Source: Janthinobacterium sp. Marseille | Lineage (GTDB): Bacteria; Pseudomonadota; Gammaproteobacteria; Burkholderiales; Burkholderiaceae_D | Length of the DNA stretch: 64,000 nucleotides | Direction of reading: 5' to 3' | Assembly: GCF_000013625.1 (NCBI RefSeq) | Contig: NC_009659.1 | Coordinates: 3,038,001-3,102,000 of the forward strand | Shown here: piece after piece, positions 8,298 to 16,020 of the stretch | Layout of the letters: each line of letters begins with the position of its first letter | Position numbering within the stretch: the first letter of the stretch is position 1 | Made by a program: the position numbers and the translations under genes | Notes under the pieces: generated by a model | The model's database searches: none | What the model saw: the letters and a program-made list of their open reading frames with translations, nothing else | What the model was told of the DNA's origin: nothing

Positions 8298-9565
8298 GCG
8301 CATCGTGGCTTGCCGACAAAATCGAGCAGTGGCCGACCGCCAAACTGCTGCCCTACGCCCGCAATGCGCGGACGCACTCGGATGAACAGGTCGCGCAGAT
8401 TGCTGCCTCGATTGCCGAGTTTGGTTTCACCACCCCGATTCTGGCCGGGGCCGATGGCGTGATCGTCGCTGGTCACGGACGACTGGCCGCCGCCCACAAG
8501 CTCGGACTGGCACTGGTGCCGGTCGTGGTGCTGGAACACCTGAGCCCGACTCAGCGGCGTGCGCTGGTGATTGCTGATAACCGGATCGCCGAGAACGCGG
8601 GCTGGGACGAAGCGATGCTGCGCATCGAATTGGTGACGCTGCAGGACGACGACTTTGATGTATCGCTGACCGGCTTCGACGCGGATGCGCTGGCCGAGTT
8701 GCTGGCGGATGAGGATGGCAACGGTGACGGTGAGACTGACGACGATGCCGTGCCAGAGATTACCGAGACACCGATTTCCCGTCCGGGCGATGTCTGGTTG
8801 CTGGATGGCCACCGCCTACTGTGCGGTGACTCAACAAAAACAGAGTGCTTCGAGCAGCTACTCCAGGGCGAGCAGGTGGACATGGTATTCACCGACCCGC
8901 CGTACAACGTGAACTACGCCAACACGGCCAAGGACAAGATGCGCGGCACCAACCGCGCGATCCTGAACGACAACCTCGGGGATGGCTTCTACGATTTCCT
9001 GCTGGCTGCGTTGACGCCGACCATCGCCAACTGCCGAGGCGGCATCTACGTGGCGATGTCCTCCAGTGAACTGGATGTGCTGCAGTCAGCTTTCCGCGAG
9101 GCGGGTGGCAAGTGGTCGACCTTCGTGATCTGGGCCAAGAACACTTTCACGCTGGGTCGCTCCGACTACCAGCGCCAGTACGAGCCGATCCTCTACGGAT
9201 GGCCCGAAGGCGCGACGCGCCACTGGTGCGGGGATCGCGATCAGAGCGATGTCTGGCAGATTAAGAAGCCGCACAAGAACGATCTGCACCCGACGATGAA
9301 GCCGGTGGAACTGGTGGAGCGTGCGATTCGCAATTCGAGTCACCCGGGCAATGTGGTGCTCGACCCATTCGGTGGCTCCGGCACGACGCTGATCGCCGCC
9401 GAGAAATCAGGACGGCTGGCGCGCTTGATCGAACTCGACCCCAAGTACGTCGATGTGATTGTGCGCCGCTGGCAGGACTGGACGGGCAAGCAGGCTACCC
9501 GCGAATCTGATGGGTTGGCGTTCGATGATCAGGCGGCGAGCGATTCGTCTGTGATCTCGCAGTGA
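8294..9565 (+). CDS. ParB-domain / DPPY-type adenine methyltransferase fusion
   Basis: The 423-residue product repeats the architecture of its upstream neighbour: ParB-like N-terminus (LLPYARNARTHSDEQVAQIAASI, GVIVAGHGRLAAAHKLG), acidic linker, then a beta-class methyltransferase. Motif IV is DPPYN near residue 202, typical of N6-adenine enzymes, and the SAM motif is FGGSGTTLIAAE near residue 358. The two genes look like an old duplication that diverged in target base chemistry. No restriction nuclease is adjacent, so these are probably orphan, protective methylases. The 3' end overlaps the convergent gene at 9529-9897 by 37 bases. Confidence 0.86.
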   Translation: MSASWLADKIEQWPTAKLLPYARNARTHSDEQVAQIAASIAEFGFTTPILAGADGVIVAGHGRLAAAHKLGLALVPVVVLEHLSPTQRRALVIADNRIAENAGWDEAMLRIELVTLQDDDFDVSLTGFDADALAELLADEDGNGDGETDDDAVPEITETPISRPGDVWLLDGHRLLCGDSTKTECFEQLLQGEQVDMVFTDPPYNVNYANTAKDKMRGTNRAILNDNLGDGFYDFLLAALTPTIANCRGGIYVAMSSSELDVLQSAFREAGGKWSTFVIWAKNTFTLGRSDYQRQYEPILYGWPEGATRHWCGDRDQSDVWQIKKPHKNDLHPTMKPVELVERAIRNSSHPGNVVLDPFGGSGTTLIAAEKSGRLARLIELDPKYVDVIVRRWQDWTGKQATRESDGLAFDDQAASDSSVISQ

Positions 9566-9897
9566 ATCACAAAGCCCGTCAGGTAGGGCAAGCCCCGTGG
9601 GATGCCGTAATCCTTGGTGGTGTGGCGGTTGATCTTCCAAGTCATCCACTGCGTTGTTGCTGCGTGGATCGCGTCGACCAGAGCGCGTCCCGCGTGGATC
9701 TGGTTGAGGACATCGTCTGCAAAGTGGCGTCCGTGGCGGCTGTCGAGGAAAAGTCTGACCGATTCGAGAGGCTGGTTGGTCGCGTCCGAGATCGCGGTCA
9801 TCGCCAGTGGCCACGCTGTGGCGGCGTTCTCGTTCATCGTGCCCCAAAAGCCCCAGTCTTCGTTCTGGGTGGCAGGGATTTGGTTGGTGGTGTTCAT
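9529..9897 (-). CDS. Accessory protein of unknown function
   Basis: The 122-residue product contains EDWGFWGTMNENAATAWPLAMTAISDAT, SVRLFLDSRHGRHFADDVLN and TKDYGIPRGLPYLTGFV. I recall similar proteins on plasmids and integrative elements, but no function is assigned. The start at 9897 has AAGGAG eight bases upstream. It is the last of three minus-strand genes, each preceded by the same repeated leader motif, in a block inserted between the methylases and the terminase. It overlaps the end of the methylase gene tail to tail. Confidence 0.72.
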   Translation of the reverse strand: MNTTNQIPATQNEDWGFWGTMNENAATAWPLAMTAISDATNQPLESVRLFLDSRHGRHFADDVLNQIHAGRALVDAIHAATTQWMTWKINRHTTKDYGIPRGLPYLTGFVIHCEITDESLAA

Positions 9898-9912
9898 CGT
9901 TGGCTCCTTGGG

Positions 9913-9964
9913 GTTGATCGTTGCGACACCCGTAGTAACGCGCTGTTCGATTGAGAAGCCAAGC
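9913..9964 (-). repeat. Repeated leader motif, copy 1
   Basis: Read on the minus strand this is GCTTGGCTTC, seven variable bases, then GAACAGCGCGTT and, after a gap, ATCAAC, ending 15 bases before the start codon at 9897. The same element precedes the genes starting at 10510, 10811 and 49512 at almost the same distance. A shared operator or RNA leader is likely. Confidence 0.7.
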
Positions 9965-9994
9965 GTTGTCGGCTTCATTTTCAATCTTTCTGGA

Positions 9995-10510
9995 TCACGC
10001 GATCCGGTAGACGCGCTCGCCGCCGTCGATCTTGTCCGAGAGGATGGCGAGTCCTAGTTTTTTCTTGAAGGCTCCGGCGAAAGTGCCGCGCACGGTGTGC
10101 GCTTGCCAGCCGGTGGTCTCGCAGATCTGACGCACCGTTGCGCCCTCGGGACGCCGCAGCATCTGGATCACGGTGGCCTGTTTGCTGTTCTCGCGGGTGC
10201 GGGGTTTGGTGTCGGTGCGCTCTTGCGCCCACGTGGCCTCTGCGGCCGTCACGGCGGCCTCGATCTCGGGGTCTGCTGCCAAGGGCGCAGGCGCTGGACG
10301 TGCGCAGCCAAGGGCGTCGTAGCCCTCGGCGGCAACGAACCAGACGCTGCCGTCGGTGGTAATGAGGGCGCGGTTGAACAGTCCGTCGAGGACTTTCTTG
10401 CGTGCGCCGCCTTTGATGTTGTCCGGGAACCAGTCGAGTTTGCCATCGCTGTGGTGGATGGCGTGGGCAAGGACTGCGTGCTGGGTCACGGTGAGTTGGG
10501 TGGTGGTCAT
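9995..10510 (-). CDS. DUF3489-domain protein
   Basis: The 171-residue protein ends in the DUF3489 signature: ENSKQATVIQMLRRPEGATVRQICETTGWQAHTVRGTF followed by GERVYRI. The domain looks like a winged helix-turn-helix, so DNA binding is expected. The N-terminal half (about residues 1-70) is a separate small domain with a DGLFNRALI block. The start at 10510 has AAGGAG six bases upstream. Such proteins are frequent on integrative elements and may act as regulators. It lies in the accessory minus-strand block with the shared leader motif. Confidence 0.82.
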   Translation of the reverse strand: MTTTQLTVTQHAVLAHAIHHSDGKLDWFPDNIKGGARKKVLDGLFNRALITTDGSVWFVAAEGYDALGCARPAPAPLAADPEIEAAVTAAEATWAQERTDTKPRTRENSKQATVIQMLRRPEGATVRQICETTGWQAHTVRGTFAGAFKKKLGLAILSDKIDGGERVYRIA

Positions 10511-10529
10511 TTGGTGCTCCTTCGAGGTG

Positions 10530-10592
10530 GTTGATGGTGATGTGATGAACGCGCTGTTCGGGACTGAAGCCAAGCGTTTCGTGCTTGGCTTC
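10530..10592 (-). repeat. Repeated leader motif, copy 2, with hairpin
   Basis: This copy has the full motif (10530-10575) ending 19 bases from the start codon at 10510. In addition, GAAGCCAAGC at 10566-10575 is perfectly inverted as GCTTGGCTTC at 10583-10592, so the transcript can form a 10-bp stem. No T run follows, so it is not a standard terminator. Confidence 0.7.
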
Positions 10593-10604
10593 GCTGTCTT
10601 TCGA

Positions 10605-10811
10605 TCAGCTGTTGGCAATCTCTGACTCCGTGGCCTTTGGCAACGATGCGCCGACTTCGGCACCCGCTTTGAACGCGGCTTCGAGGGCGTCGCGGATGCA
10701 CCAGACCGCCGTGTCGTGGAAGTCGAGGCTGTCTGACTTGCGTGTTTCCAGGGTTTCGATGCCGAGGTGCTTCTGCGCAATCAGGGTGAGGATGGTTTCG
10801 ATCTGGCTCAT
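10605..10811 (-). CDS. DUF6900-like small protein
   Basis: The 68-residue product has the pattern IETILTLIAQKHLGIETLETRKSDSLDFHDTAVWCIRDALEAAFKAG, typical of a small family found on plasmids and prophages (DUF6900, recalled). It should be all helical. The start at 10811 is preceded by a weak Shine-Dalgarno (AAAGGACACGGAA) and by the third copy of the leader motif. No function is known. It is co-oriented with the two genes downstream and is probably the first of the block. Confidence 0.75.
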   Translation of the reverse strand: MSQIETILTLIAQKHLGIETLETRKSDSLDFHDTAVWCIRDALEAAFKAGAEVGASLPKATESEIANS

Positions 10812-10830
10812 TTCCGTGTCCTTTGAAAAA

Positions 10831-10876
10831 GTTGATGACGAACGTATGAACGCGCTGTTCCAGATGGAAGCCAAGC
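10831..10876 (-). repeat. Repeated leader motif, copy 3
   Basis: This has the same layout as the other copies: GTTGAT on the plus strand at 10831, ATGAACGCGCTGTTC from about 10846, and GAAGCCAAGC at 10867-10876. It ends 19 bases from the start codon at 10811. Confidence 0.7.
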
Positions 10877-10916
10877 TGAATCCATGTAAATGACGAACAA
10901 ATGATTGAAGAGGCCG

Positions 10917-11444
10917 ATGGGAATTTCGATACGCGCTTACGCCCGTCACCGTGGGGTCACCGACACCGCCGTGCACAAGGCGATTCGTGCCGGTCGGGTG
11001 ACGCCCGAAGCTGACGGCACCATCGACATCGACCGTGCCGACCGCGAGTGGGCGCGCAACACGGACACCCCTAAAAAAGGAACGCAACAGCGCGCAGAGA
11101 GCATCGCGGTACGGGAGAACGCCGGGGAGCAGACCGCCGCGCTGCCATCGGGCGGCACGTCGCTGCTTCAGGCGCGCACCGTCAATGAGGTGGTCAAGGC
11201 GCAGACGAACAAGGTGCGGCTGGCCCGCCTCAAGGGCGAACTCGTGGATCGGCCACAGGCCATCGCCCACGTTTTCAAGCTGGCGCGTTCTGAGCGTGAT
11301 GCGTGGCTCAACTGGCCAGCGCGCATTTCGGCACAGATGGCGGCCAAGCTCGGCATCGATCCGCACGCGATGCACGTGGCCCTGGAGGCCGCCGTGCGCG
11401 AGCACCTGCAGGAGCTGGGCGAACTGCGTCCGAGGGTGGATTGA
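10917..11444 (+). CDS. Terminase small subunit
   Basis: The 175-residue protein begins with a helix-turn-helix (YARHRGVTDTAVHKAIRAGRVTPEADGTIDIDRADREWA), the DNA-recognition domain of small terminase subunits of the Nu1 type. A helical oligomerisation region follows (EVVKAQTNKVRLARLKGELVDR). It directly precedes the large subunit with a TGATG junction. The ATG at 10917 has AGAGG close upstream; an in-frame TTG at 10905 is possible. Its job is to recognise the packaging site on phage DNA. Confidence 0.82.
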   Translation: MGISIRAYARHRGVTDTAVHKAIRAGRVTPEADGTIDIDRADREWARNTDTPKKGTQQRAESIAVRENAGEQTAALPSGGTSLLQARTVNEVVKAQTNKVRLARLKGELVDRPQAIAHVFKLARSERDAWLNWPARISAQMAAKLGIDPHAMHVALEAAVREHLQELGELRPRVD

Positions 11445-13402
11445 TGGAAATGGACTACGAAGGGGCCGCCGAGATCGAGCGCGCGTGGCGCGAAGGACTG
11501 ACGCCCGATCCGCTGCTGACCGTATCGGAGTGGTCGGATCGGCACCGGATGCTCTCAAGCAAGGCATCCGCCGAGCCGGGACGCTGGCGCACCAGTCGCA
11601 CGCCATACCTGAAAGCGATCATGGACTGTCTGTCGCCGACCTCGCCGGTCGAGCGCGTGGCGTTCATGAAAGCTGCCCAGCTCGGCGCGACCGAGATGGG
11701 ATCGAACTGGATTGGCTACGTGATCCACCACGCGCCCGGGCCAATGATGGCCGTGTGGCCAACCGTGGATATGGCCAAGCGCAATTCCAAGCAGCGAATC
11801 GACCCGCTGATCGAGGAGTCGGCGGCGCTGTCCGAACTGATCGCTCCGGCGCGCTCGCGCGACTCGGGCAACACCATCCTGGCCAAAGAGTTTCGGGGTG
11901 GCGTGCTGGTGATGACCGGTGCCAACAGCGCGGTGGGCCTGCGTTCGATGCCGGTGCGGTACCTGTTCCTGGACGAGGTGGATGGTTATCCGATTGACGT
12001 CGAGGGTGAAGGCGATGCGATCTCGCTGGCCGAAGCCCGGACGCGCACGTTTGCGCGTCGAAAGATTTTCATTGTGTCGACCCCGACGATCTCGGGGGCG
12101 TCGGCGATTGAGAGGGAATATGAAGCATCCGACCAGCGCCGCTACTTTGTACCGTGCCCGCACTGTGCACACCGGCAATGGATGCGCTTTGAGCATTTGC
12201 GCTGGGAGAAAGGTCAGCCGGAAACGGCGGCTTACGTGTGCGAGTCCTGCGATGAGCCGATTGCCGAGCACCACAAGACGTGGATGCTGGAACACGGCGA
12301 GTGGCGTGCGATGGTTACCGACGGCGCAGGCAAGACCGCAGGCTTCCACCTCTCGTCGCTGTACAGCCCGGTCGGCTGGCGCAGTTGGCGCGATATCGCC
12401 GCCGCGTGGGAGAGCGCCGTGAGCAAGGAGTCGGGATCGGCGGCCGCCATCAAGACTTTCAAGAATACCGAGCTCGGCGAAACGTGGGTCGAGGAAGGCG
12501 AAGCGCCTGACTGGCAGCGTCTGGTTGAGCGCCGGGAGGATTACCGAATCGGCGCAGTGCCCAACGGCGGTTTGCTGCTGGTTGGTGGGGCCGACGTGCA
12601 GAAGGATCGCATCGAGGCCTCGATCTGGGCCTTCGGGCGCGGCAAAGAATCTTGGCTGGTCGAGCATCGTGTGCTGATGGGCGACACCGCCCGCGATGCA
12701 GTGTGGAAGCGGCTTGCCGAGTTGGTCGCCCAGACGTGGACGCACGAGTCGGGTGCGGCGCTGCCACTGGCGCGATTCGCGCTCGACACCGGCTTTGCCA
12801 CGCAGGAGGCCTACACCTTCGTGCGGGCCTGTGGCGACCCACGGGTGATGCCGGTCAAGGGTGTCGCGCGTGGCGCAGCGCTCATTGGCACGCCAACGGC
12901 GGTGGATATCTCGCAGGGCGGCAAGAAGCTGCGCCGGGGCATCAAGGTGTTCTCGGTGGCAGTAGGCATCGCCAAGCTGGAGTTTTACAACAACCTCCGT
13001 AAGGCCGCCGACGTGCTTGAGGATGGTGTGACCACCACATTTCCTGCCGGATTCGTTCATCTGCCGAAGATCGATGCCGAATTCATCCAGCAACTGTGCG
13101 CCGAGCAACTGATCACCCGCCGCGACCGCAATGGCTTTGCCATCCGGGAGTGGCAAAAAATGCGCGAGCGCAATGAAGCGCTCGACTGTTATGTGTACGC
13201 GAGGGCCGCCGCATCGGCTGCGGGCCTCGACCGTTTCGAGGAGCGCCATTGGCGCGAACTGGAACGACAACTCGGGATCGCGGCACCACCCGATTCCGAT
13301 CTCATCCCGAACAACGACGAGGCCACCCAACGCGGTGGCCTCGCTGTTTCCGGGTCTCGTCAATCAGGTCGGCGCGTCATCAAAAGTCGCTGGCTGTCCT
13401 GA
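11444..13402 (+). CDS. Terminase large subunit, lambda GpA family
   Basis: The 652-residue protein is the packaging motor. A Walker-A-like KAAQLGATE lies at residues 76-84 and Walker B YLFLDEVD at 173-180, as in GpA-type large terminases. A zinc pair follows (C238/C241 and C266/C269, from CPHC and CESC). The C-terminal half is the nuclease that cuts concatemers. Length fits the family (about 600-700). I chose ATG 11444, which overlaps the small subunit stop. It pairs with the gpW and lambda-type portal downstream, so headful or cos packaging of a siphovirus is expected. Confidence 0.93.
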   Translation: MEMDYEGAAEIERAWREGLTPDPLLTVSEWSDRHRMLSSKASAEPGRWRTSRTPYLKAIMDCLSPTSPVERVAFMKAAQLGATEMGSNWIGYVIHHAPGPMMAVWPTVDMAKRNSKQRIDPLIEESAALSELIAPARSRDSGNTILAKEFRGGVLVMTGANSAVGLRSMPVRYLFLDEVDGYPIDVEGEGDAISLAEARTRTFARRKIFIVSTPTISGASAIEREYEASDQRRYFVPCPHCAHRQWMRFEHLRWEKGQPETAAYVCESCDEPIAEHHKTWMLEHGEWRAMVTDGAGKTAGFHLSSLYSPVGWRSWRDIAAAWESAVSKESGSAAAIKTFKNTELGETWVEEGEAPDWQRLVERREDYRIGAVPNGGLLLVGGADVQKDRIEASIWAFGRGKESWLVEHRVLMGDTARDAVWKRLAELVAQTWTHESGAALPLARFALDTGFATQEAYTFVRACGDPRVMPVKGVARGAALIGTPTAVDISQGGKKLRRGIKVFSVAVGIAKLEFYNNLRKAADVLEDGVTTTFPAGFVHLPKIDAEFIQQLCAEQLITRRDRNGFAIREWQKMRERNEALDCYVYARAAASAAGLDRFEERHWRELERQLGIAAPPDSDLIPNNDEATQRGGLAVSGSRQSGRRVIKSRWLS

Positions 13403-13419
13403 CCTTTAAGGAGCATTTC

Positions 13420-13911
13420 ATGAGTCTTTCCACCCGTATCGAGAGCCTGGTCATCCGGGTTGCCCAAGAATTCAACGACGTCCGCGCCAAGGCAGGCAAC
13501 CTGGCCAGCCTCACCACCACCGACAAGTCGAATCTGGTGGCGGCCATCAACGAACTCAAGGCGGCCGTGGTGTCGTCGGTGGTCATCGACGATGCTCAGG
13601 TAACGACCACCAGCACCTACTCGTCGAACAAGATCGTCACGCTGCTCGATGCCCTCAAGACCGAAATTCTCGGTGGAGCTGATGCGGCCTACGACACCCT
13701 GGTGGAAATCCAGCAGCTGCTACAGAACGGCACCACTGGTCTGGATGCCTTGCTTGCCGCCGTCAACAACCGCGTGCGCTTCGATGCTGCGCAGTCGCTG
13801 ACCGTCGCCGAACAACTTCAGGCGCGAACCAACATTGGTGCGGTCGCGGCCAGTGATGTCGGCAACACCGACACCGACTTTGTCGCTGTCTTTGTGGGTG
13901 CTCTGGTCTGA
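13420..13911 (+). CDS. Tail-fibre-like structural protein
   Basis: The 163-residue product contains LTTTDKSNLVAAINEL, a motif that recurs in tail-fibre and collar proteins. An alpha-helical stretch and a C-terminal repeat-like segment (FDAAQSLTVAEQLQARTNIGAV) follow; the latter is also typical of tail fibres. The start has AAGGAG eight bases upstream. Its place between terminase and gpW is unusual for a fibre gene. Together with the next gene it may make a small fibre or head/neck decoration in two parts. That assembly is inferred. Confidence 0.6.
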   Translation: MSLSTRIESLVIRVAQEFNDVRAKAGNLASLTTTDKSNLVAAINELKAAVVSSVVIDDAQVTTTSTYSSNKIVTLLDALKTEILGGADAAYDTLVEIQQLLQNGTTGLDALLAAVNNRVRFDAAQSLTVAEQLQARTNIGAVAASDVGNTDTDFVAVFVGALV

Positions 13912-14303
13912 TGAGCCTTGCATCGCGCATCACCGCGCTGGCTAGTCGTGTCGGGCTCGAGGTCAAGACCAAGATCGACGCCACCCACCCCGGCTTGGCC
14001 CGGGCGTGGGTGTGCTTCGGCTATGTCGGCGCACAGATCGTCGTGCGCGCCTCGCACAACGTGGCCAGCGTGACCCGGACGGCAGCCGGTCGGTACCGCG
14101 TGACCTTTGCTGCGCCGATGCCGGATGCGAATTACTGCTGGACTGCCTTGGCGCGCAGTAGCACCAACAGCGGCACGCAGCGGATTGCCATCGTGCGCTC
14201 CACCACCGACCAGAAGACCGCGCAGTACGTCGATATCAGTTGCGCGACTACTGCCGCATCGTTCGACGATTCAACCGAAATCAACCTCACGGTGCACCGC
14301 TGA
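13911..14303 (+). CDS. Short protein with tail-fibre C-terminal-type domain
   Basis: The 130-residue product starts with MSLASRITALASRVGLEVKTKID, nearly the same opening as the gene before it (MSLSTRIESLVIRVAQEF). It continues with ARAWVCFGYVGAQIVVRASHNVASVTRTAAGRYRVTFAAPMPDANYCW. The second part resembles the widespread AWVNF-type domain at the ends of phage tail fibres. The two paralogous N-termini suggest that the products interact or arose by duplication. It overlaps gpW by one base (TGATG). Confidence 0.62.
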   Translation: MSLASRITALASRVGLEVKTKIDATHPGLARAWVCFGYVGAQIVVRASHNVASVTRTAAGRYRVTFAAPMPDANYCWTALARSSTNSGTQRIAIVRSTTDQKTAQYVDISCATTAASFDDSTEINLTVHR

Positions 14304-14524
14304 TGGCCTACACACAAGCACACCTCGATGCGCTCGAAGCCGCTTTGGCAAAGGGAGAAAAGCGCGTGACCTTCGGCGACAAGACGGTCGAGTACCGCAC
14401 TGTCGATGAGCTCAAAGCAGCCATTGACGTGGTAAAGCGCGACATCTTCGAGCAAGCGGTCGCCACCGGCCTGTGGCCCGGTGCGCCACGTCAGATCCGA
14501 GTCACAACCAGGAAGGGCTTCTGA
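14303..14524 (+). CDS. gpW-like head-to-tail joining protein
   Basis: The 73-residue product matches the gpW family in size and layout (AHLDALEAALAKGEKRVTFGDKTVEYRTVDELKAAID). This family occupies the portal ring after packaging, so the tail can attach. It sits immediately before the portal gene with a TGATG junction, the same order as lambda W-B. Confidence is high because size, pattern and neighbours agree. Confidence 0.88.
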   Translation: MAYTQAHLDALEAALAKGEKRVTFGDKTVEYRTVDELKAAIDVVKRDIFEQAVATGLWPGAPRQIRVTTRKGF

Positions 14525-16011
14525 TGAGCTGGGTCACGAAAATTCGCACCCTGTTCGGCGGGGCCCCCATCCATGAGGCTGCAGGCGGTGGGCGGCGCGC
14601 AATGGCGTGGATGCCCGGCAATCCCGGCGCGGTGGCTGCGATGCTGGCGACCTCCAACGAACTGCGCGTGAAATCGCGGGATCTGGTGCGCCGCAACGCG
14701 TGGGCGAATGCTGGTATCGAAGCCTTCGTCGCCAATGCCGTCGGTACCGGCATCAAGCCGCAATCGACAGCACAGGACGAAACCTTCCGCGTTGCAGTGC
14801 AAGCGCTCTGGCGCGACTGGACAGAGGAAGCGGACGCCACCGGCCAAACGGATTTTTACGGCTTGCAAGCGCTGGCGGCTCGGGCGATGTGCGAGGGTGG
14901 CGAGTGTCTTATTCGCCTGCGCCCGCGCCGTCCCGAAGATGGACTGGTCGTGCCCTTGCAGCTGCAACTGCTGGAGGCCGAACACCTGCCGCTGACGCTG
15001 AATACCGAATTACCAACGGGCAATGTGATCCGATCCGGCATCGAGTTCGATGCGATGGGTCGGCGCGTGGCCTACCACCTGTACCGTTCCCACCCCGAGG
15101 ATGGACGCCTGTCACCGATGTCGGCGCAAGGCGGCCAGGACACCGTGCGGGTGCCAGCGGCAGAGATCATGCATCTTTACCGTGTGCTGCGGCCCGGCCA
15201 GATTCGCGGCGAGCCGTGGCTCTCCCGCGCCCTGGTGAAGTTGAACGAGCTTGATCAGTACGACGACGCCGAGCTGGTGCGCAAGAAAACCGCCGCAATG
15301 TTCGCCGGTTTCATTACCCGTCAGTCGCCCGAGGACAACCTCATGGGCGAAGGCCTATCCGACCCGAACGGTATTTCTCTCGCGGGACTTGAGCCCGGCA
15401 CGCTGCAGATTCTGGAACCCGGGGAGGATGTGAAATTCTCCGATCCGGCCGATGTCGGCGGCTCCTATGGGGAGTTTCTGCGCACGCAGTTTCGTGCAGT
15501 GGCGTCCGCCATCGGCGTCACCTACGAACAACTGACCGGTGACCTGTCCGGAGTGAATTACTCGTCAATCCGCGCCGGTCTGCTGGAATTTCGCCGCCGT
15601 ATGGAAGCCATCCAGCACGGCGTGTTGGTTCATCAGATGTGTCGCCCGGTCTGGAATGCGTGGCTCGATCAGGCCGTCCTGTCAGGAGCGATCGCTGCGC
15701 CGGGATTCACCCAGCGCCGTCGCGAGTACGCCGCCTGCAAATGGATTGCACAGGGCTGGCAGTGGGTCGATCCCGAGAAGGAATTCAAAGCGATGCTGCT
15801 GGCGATTCGCGCGGGCCTCATGTCCCGTTCGGAAGCCATCTCGGCCTTCGGCATGGATGCCGAGGACGTCGACCGGGAGATCGCCGCCGACAACGCGCGG
15901 GCCGATGAACTGGGTTTGATTTTCGACTCCGACCCGCGCCGCACATCCAAGGACGGCGGCAGTGCCGAGCCCAACGCCGCACTTGGCGATACCACAACGC
16001 CTCCTCCCTGA
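14524..16011 (+). CDS. Phage portal protein, lambda family
   Basis: The 495-residue protein is of lambda portal type: KSRDLVRRNAWANAGIEAFVANAVGTGIKP near the N-terminus, DFYGLQALAARAMCEGGECLIR in the clip/stem region, and YEQLTGDLSGVNYSSIRAGLLEFRR near residue 350. The portal dodecamer forms the vertex through which DNA enters and leaves the capsid. It follows gpW and precedes the protease-scaffold gene, as in lambda. The C-terminal 30 residues are polar and probably disordered. Confidence 0.93.
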   Translation: MSWVTKIRTLFGGAPIHEAAGGGRRAMAWMPGNPGAVAAMLATSNELRVKSRDLVRRNAWANAGIEAFVANAVGTGIKPQSTAQDETFRVAVQALWRDWTEEADATGQTDFYGLQALAARAMCEGGECLIRLRPRRPEDGLVVPLQLQLLEAEHLPLTLNTELPTGNVIRSGIEFDAMGRRVAYHLYRSHPEDGRLSPMSAQGGQDTVRVPAAEIMHLYRVLRPGQIRGEPWLSRALVKLNELDQYDDAELVRKKTAAMFAGFITRQSPEDNLMGEGLSDPNGISLAGLEPGTLQILEPGEDVKFSDPADVGGSYGEFLRTQFRAVASAIGVTYEQLTGDLSGVNYSSIRAGLLEFRRRMEAIQHGVLVHQMCRPVWNAWLDQAVLSGAIAAPGFTQRRREYAACKWIAQGWQWVDPEKEFKAMLLAIRAGLMSRSEAISAFGMDAEDVDREIAADNARADELGLIFDSDPRRTSKDGGSAEPNAALGDTTTPPP

Positions 16012-16020
16012 GAGATTCCT

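Noticed and set aside
11555..13363. A minus-strand frame of about 600 codons opposite the large terminase.
   Set aside because: The plus strand has the GpA motifs; the antisense translation shows no domain.
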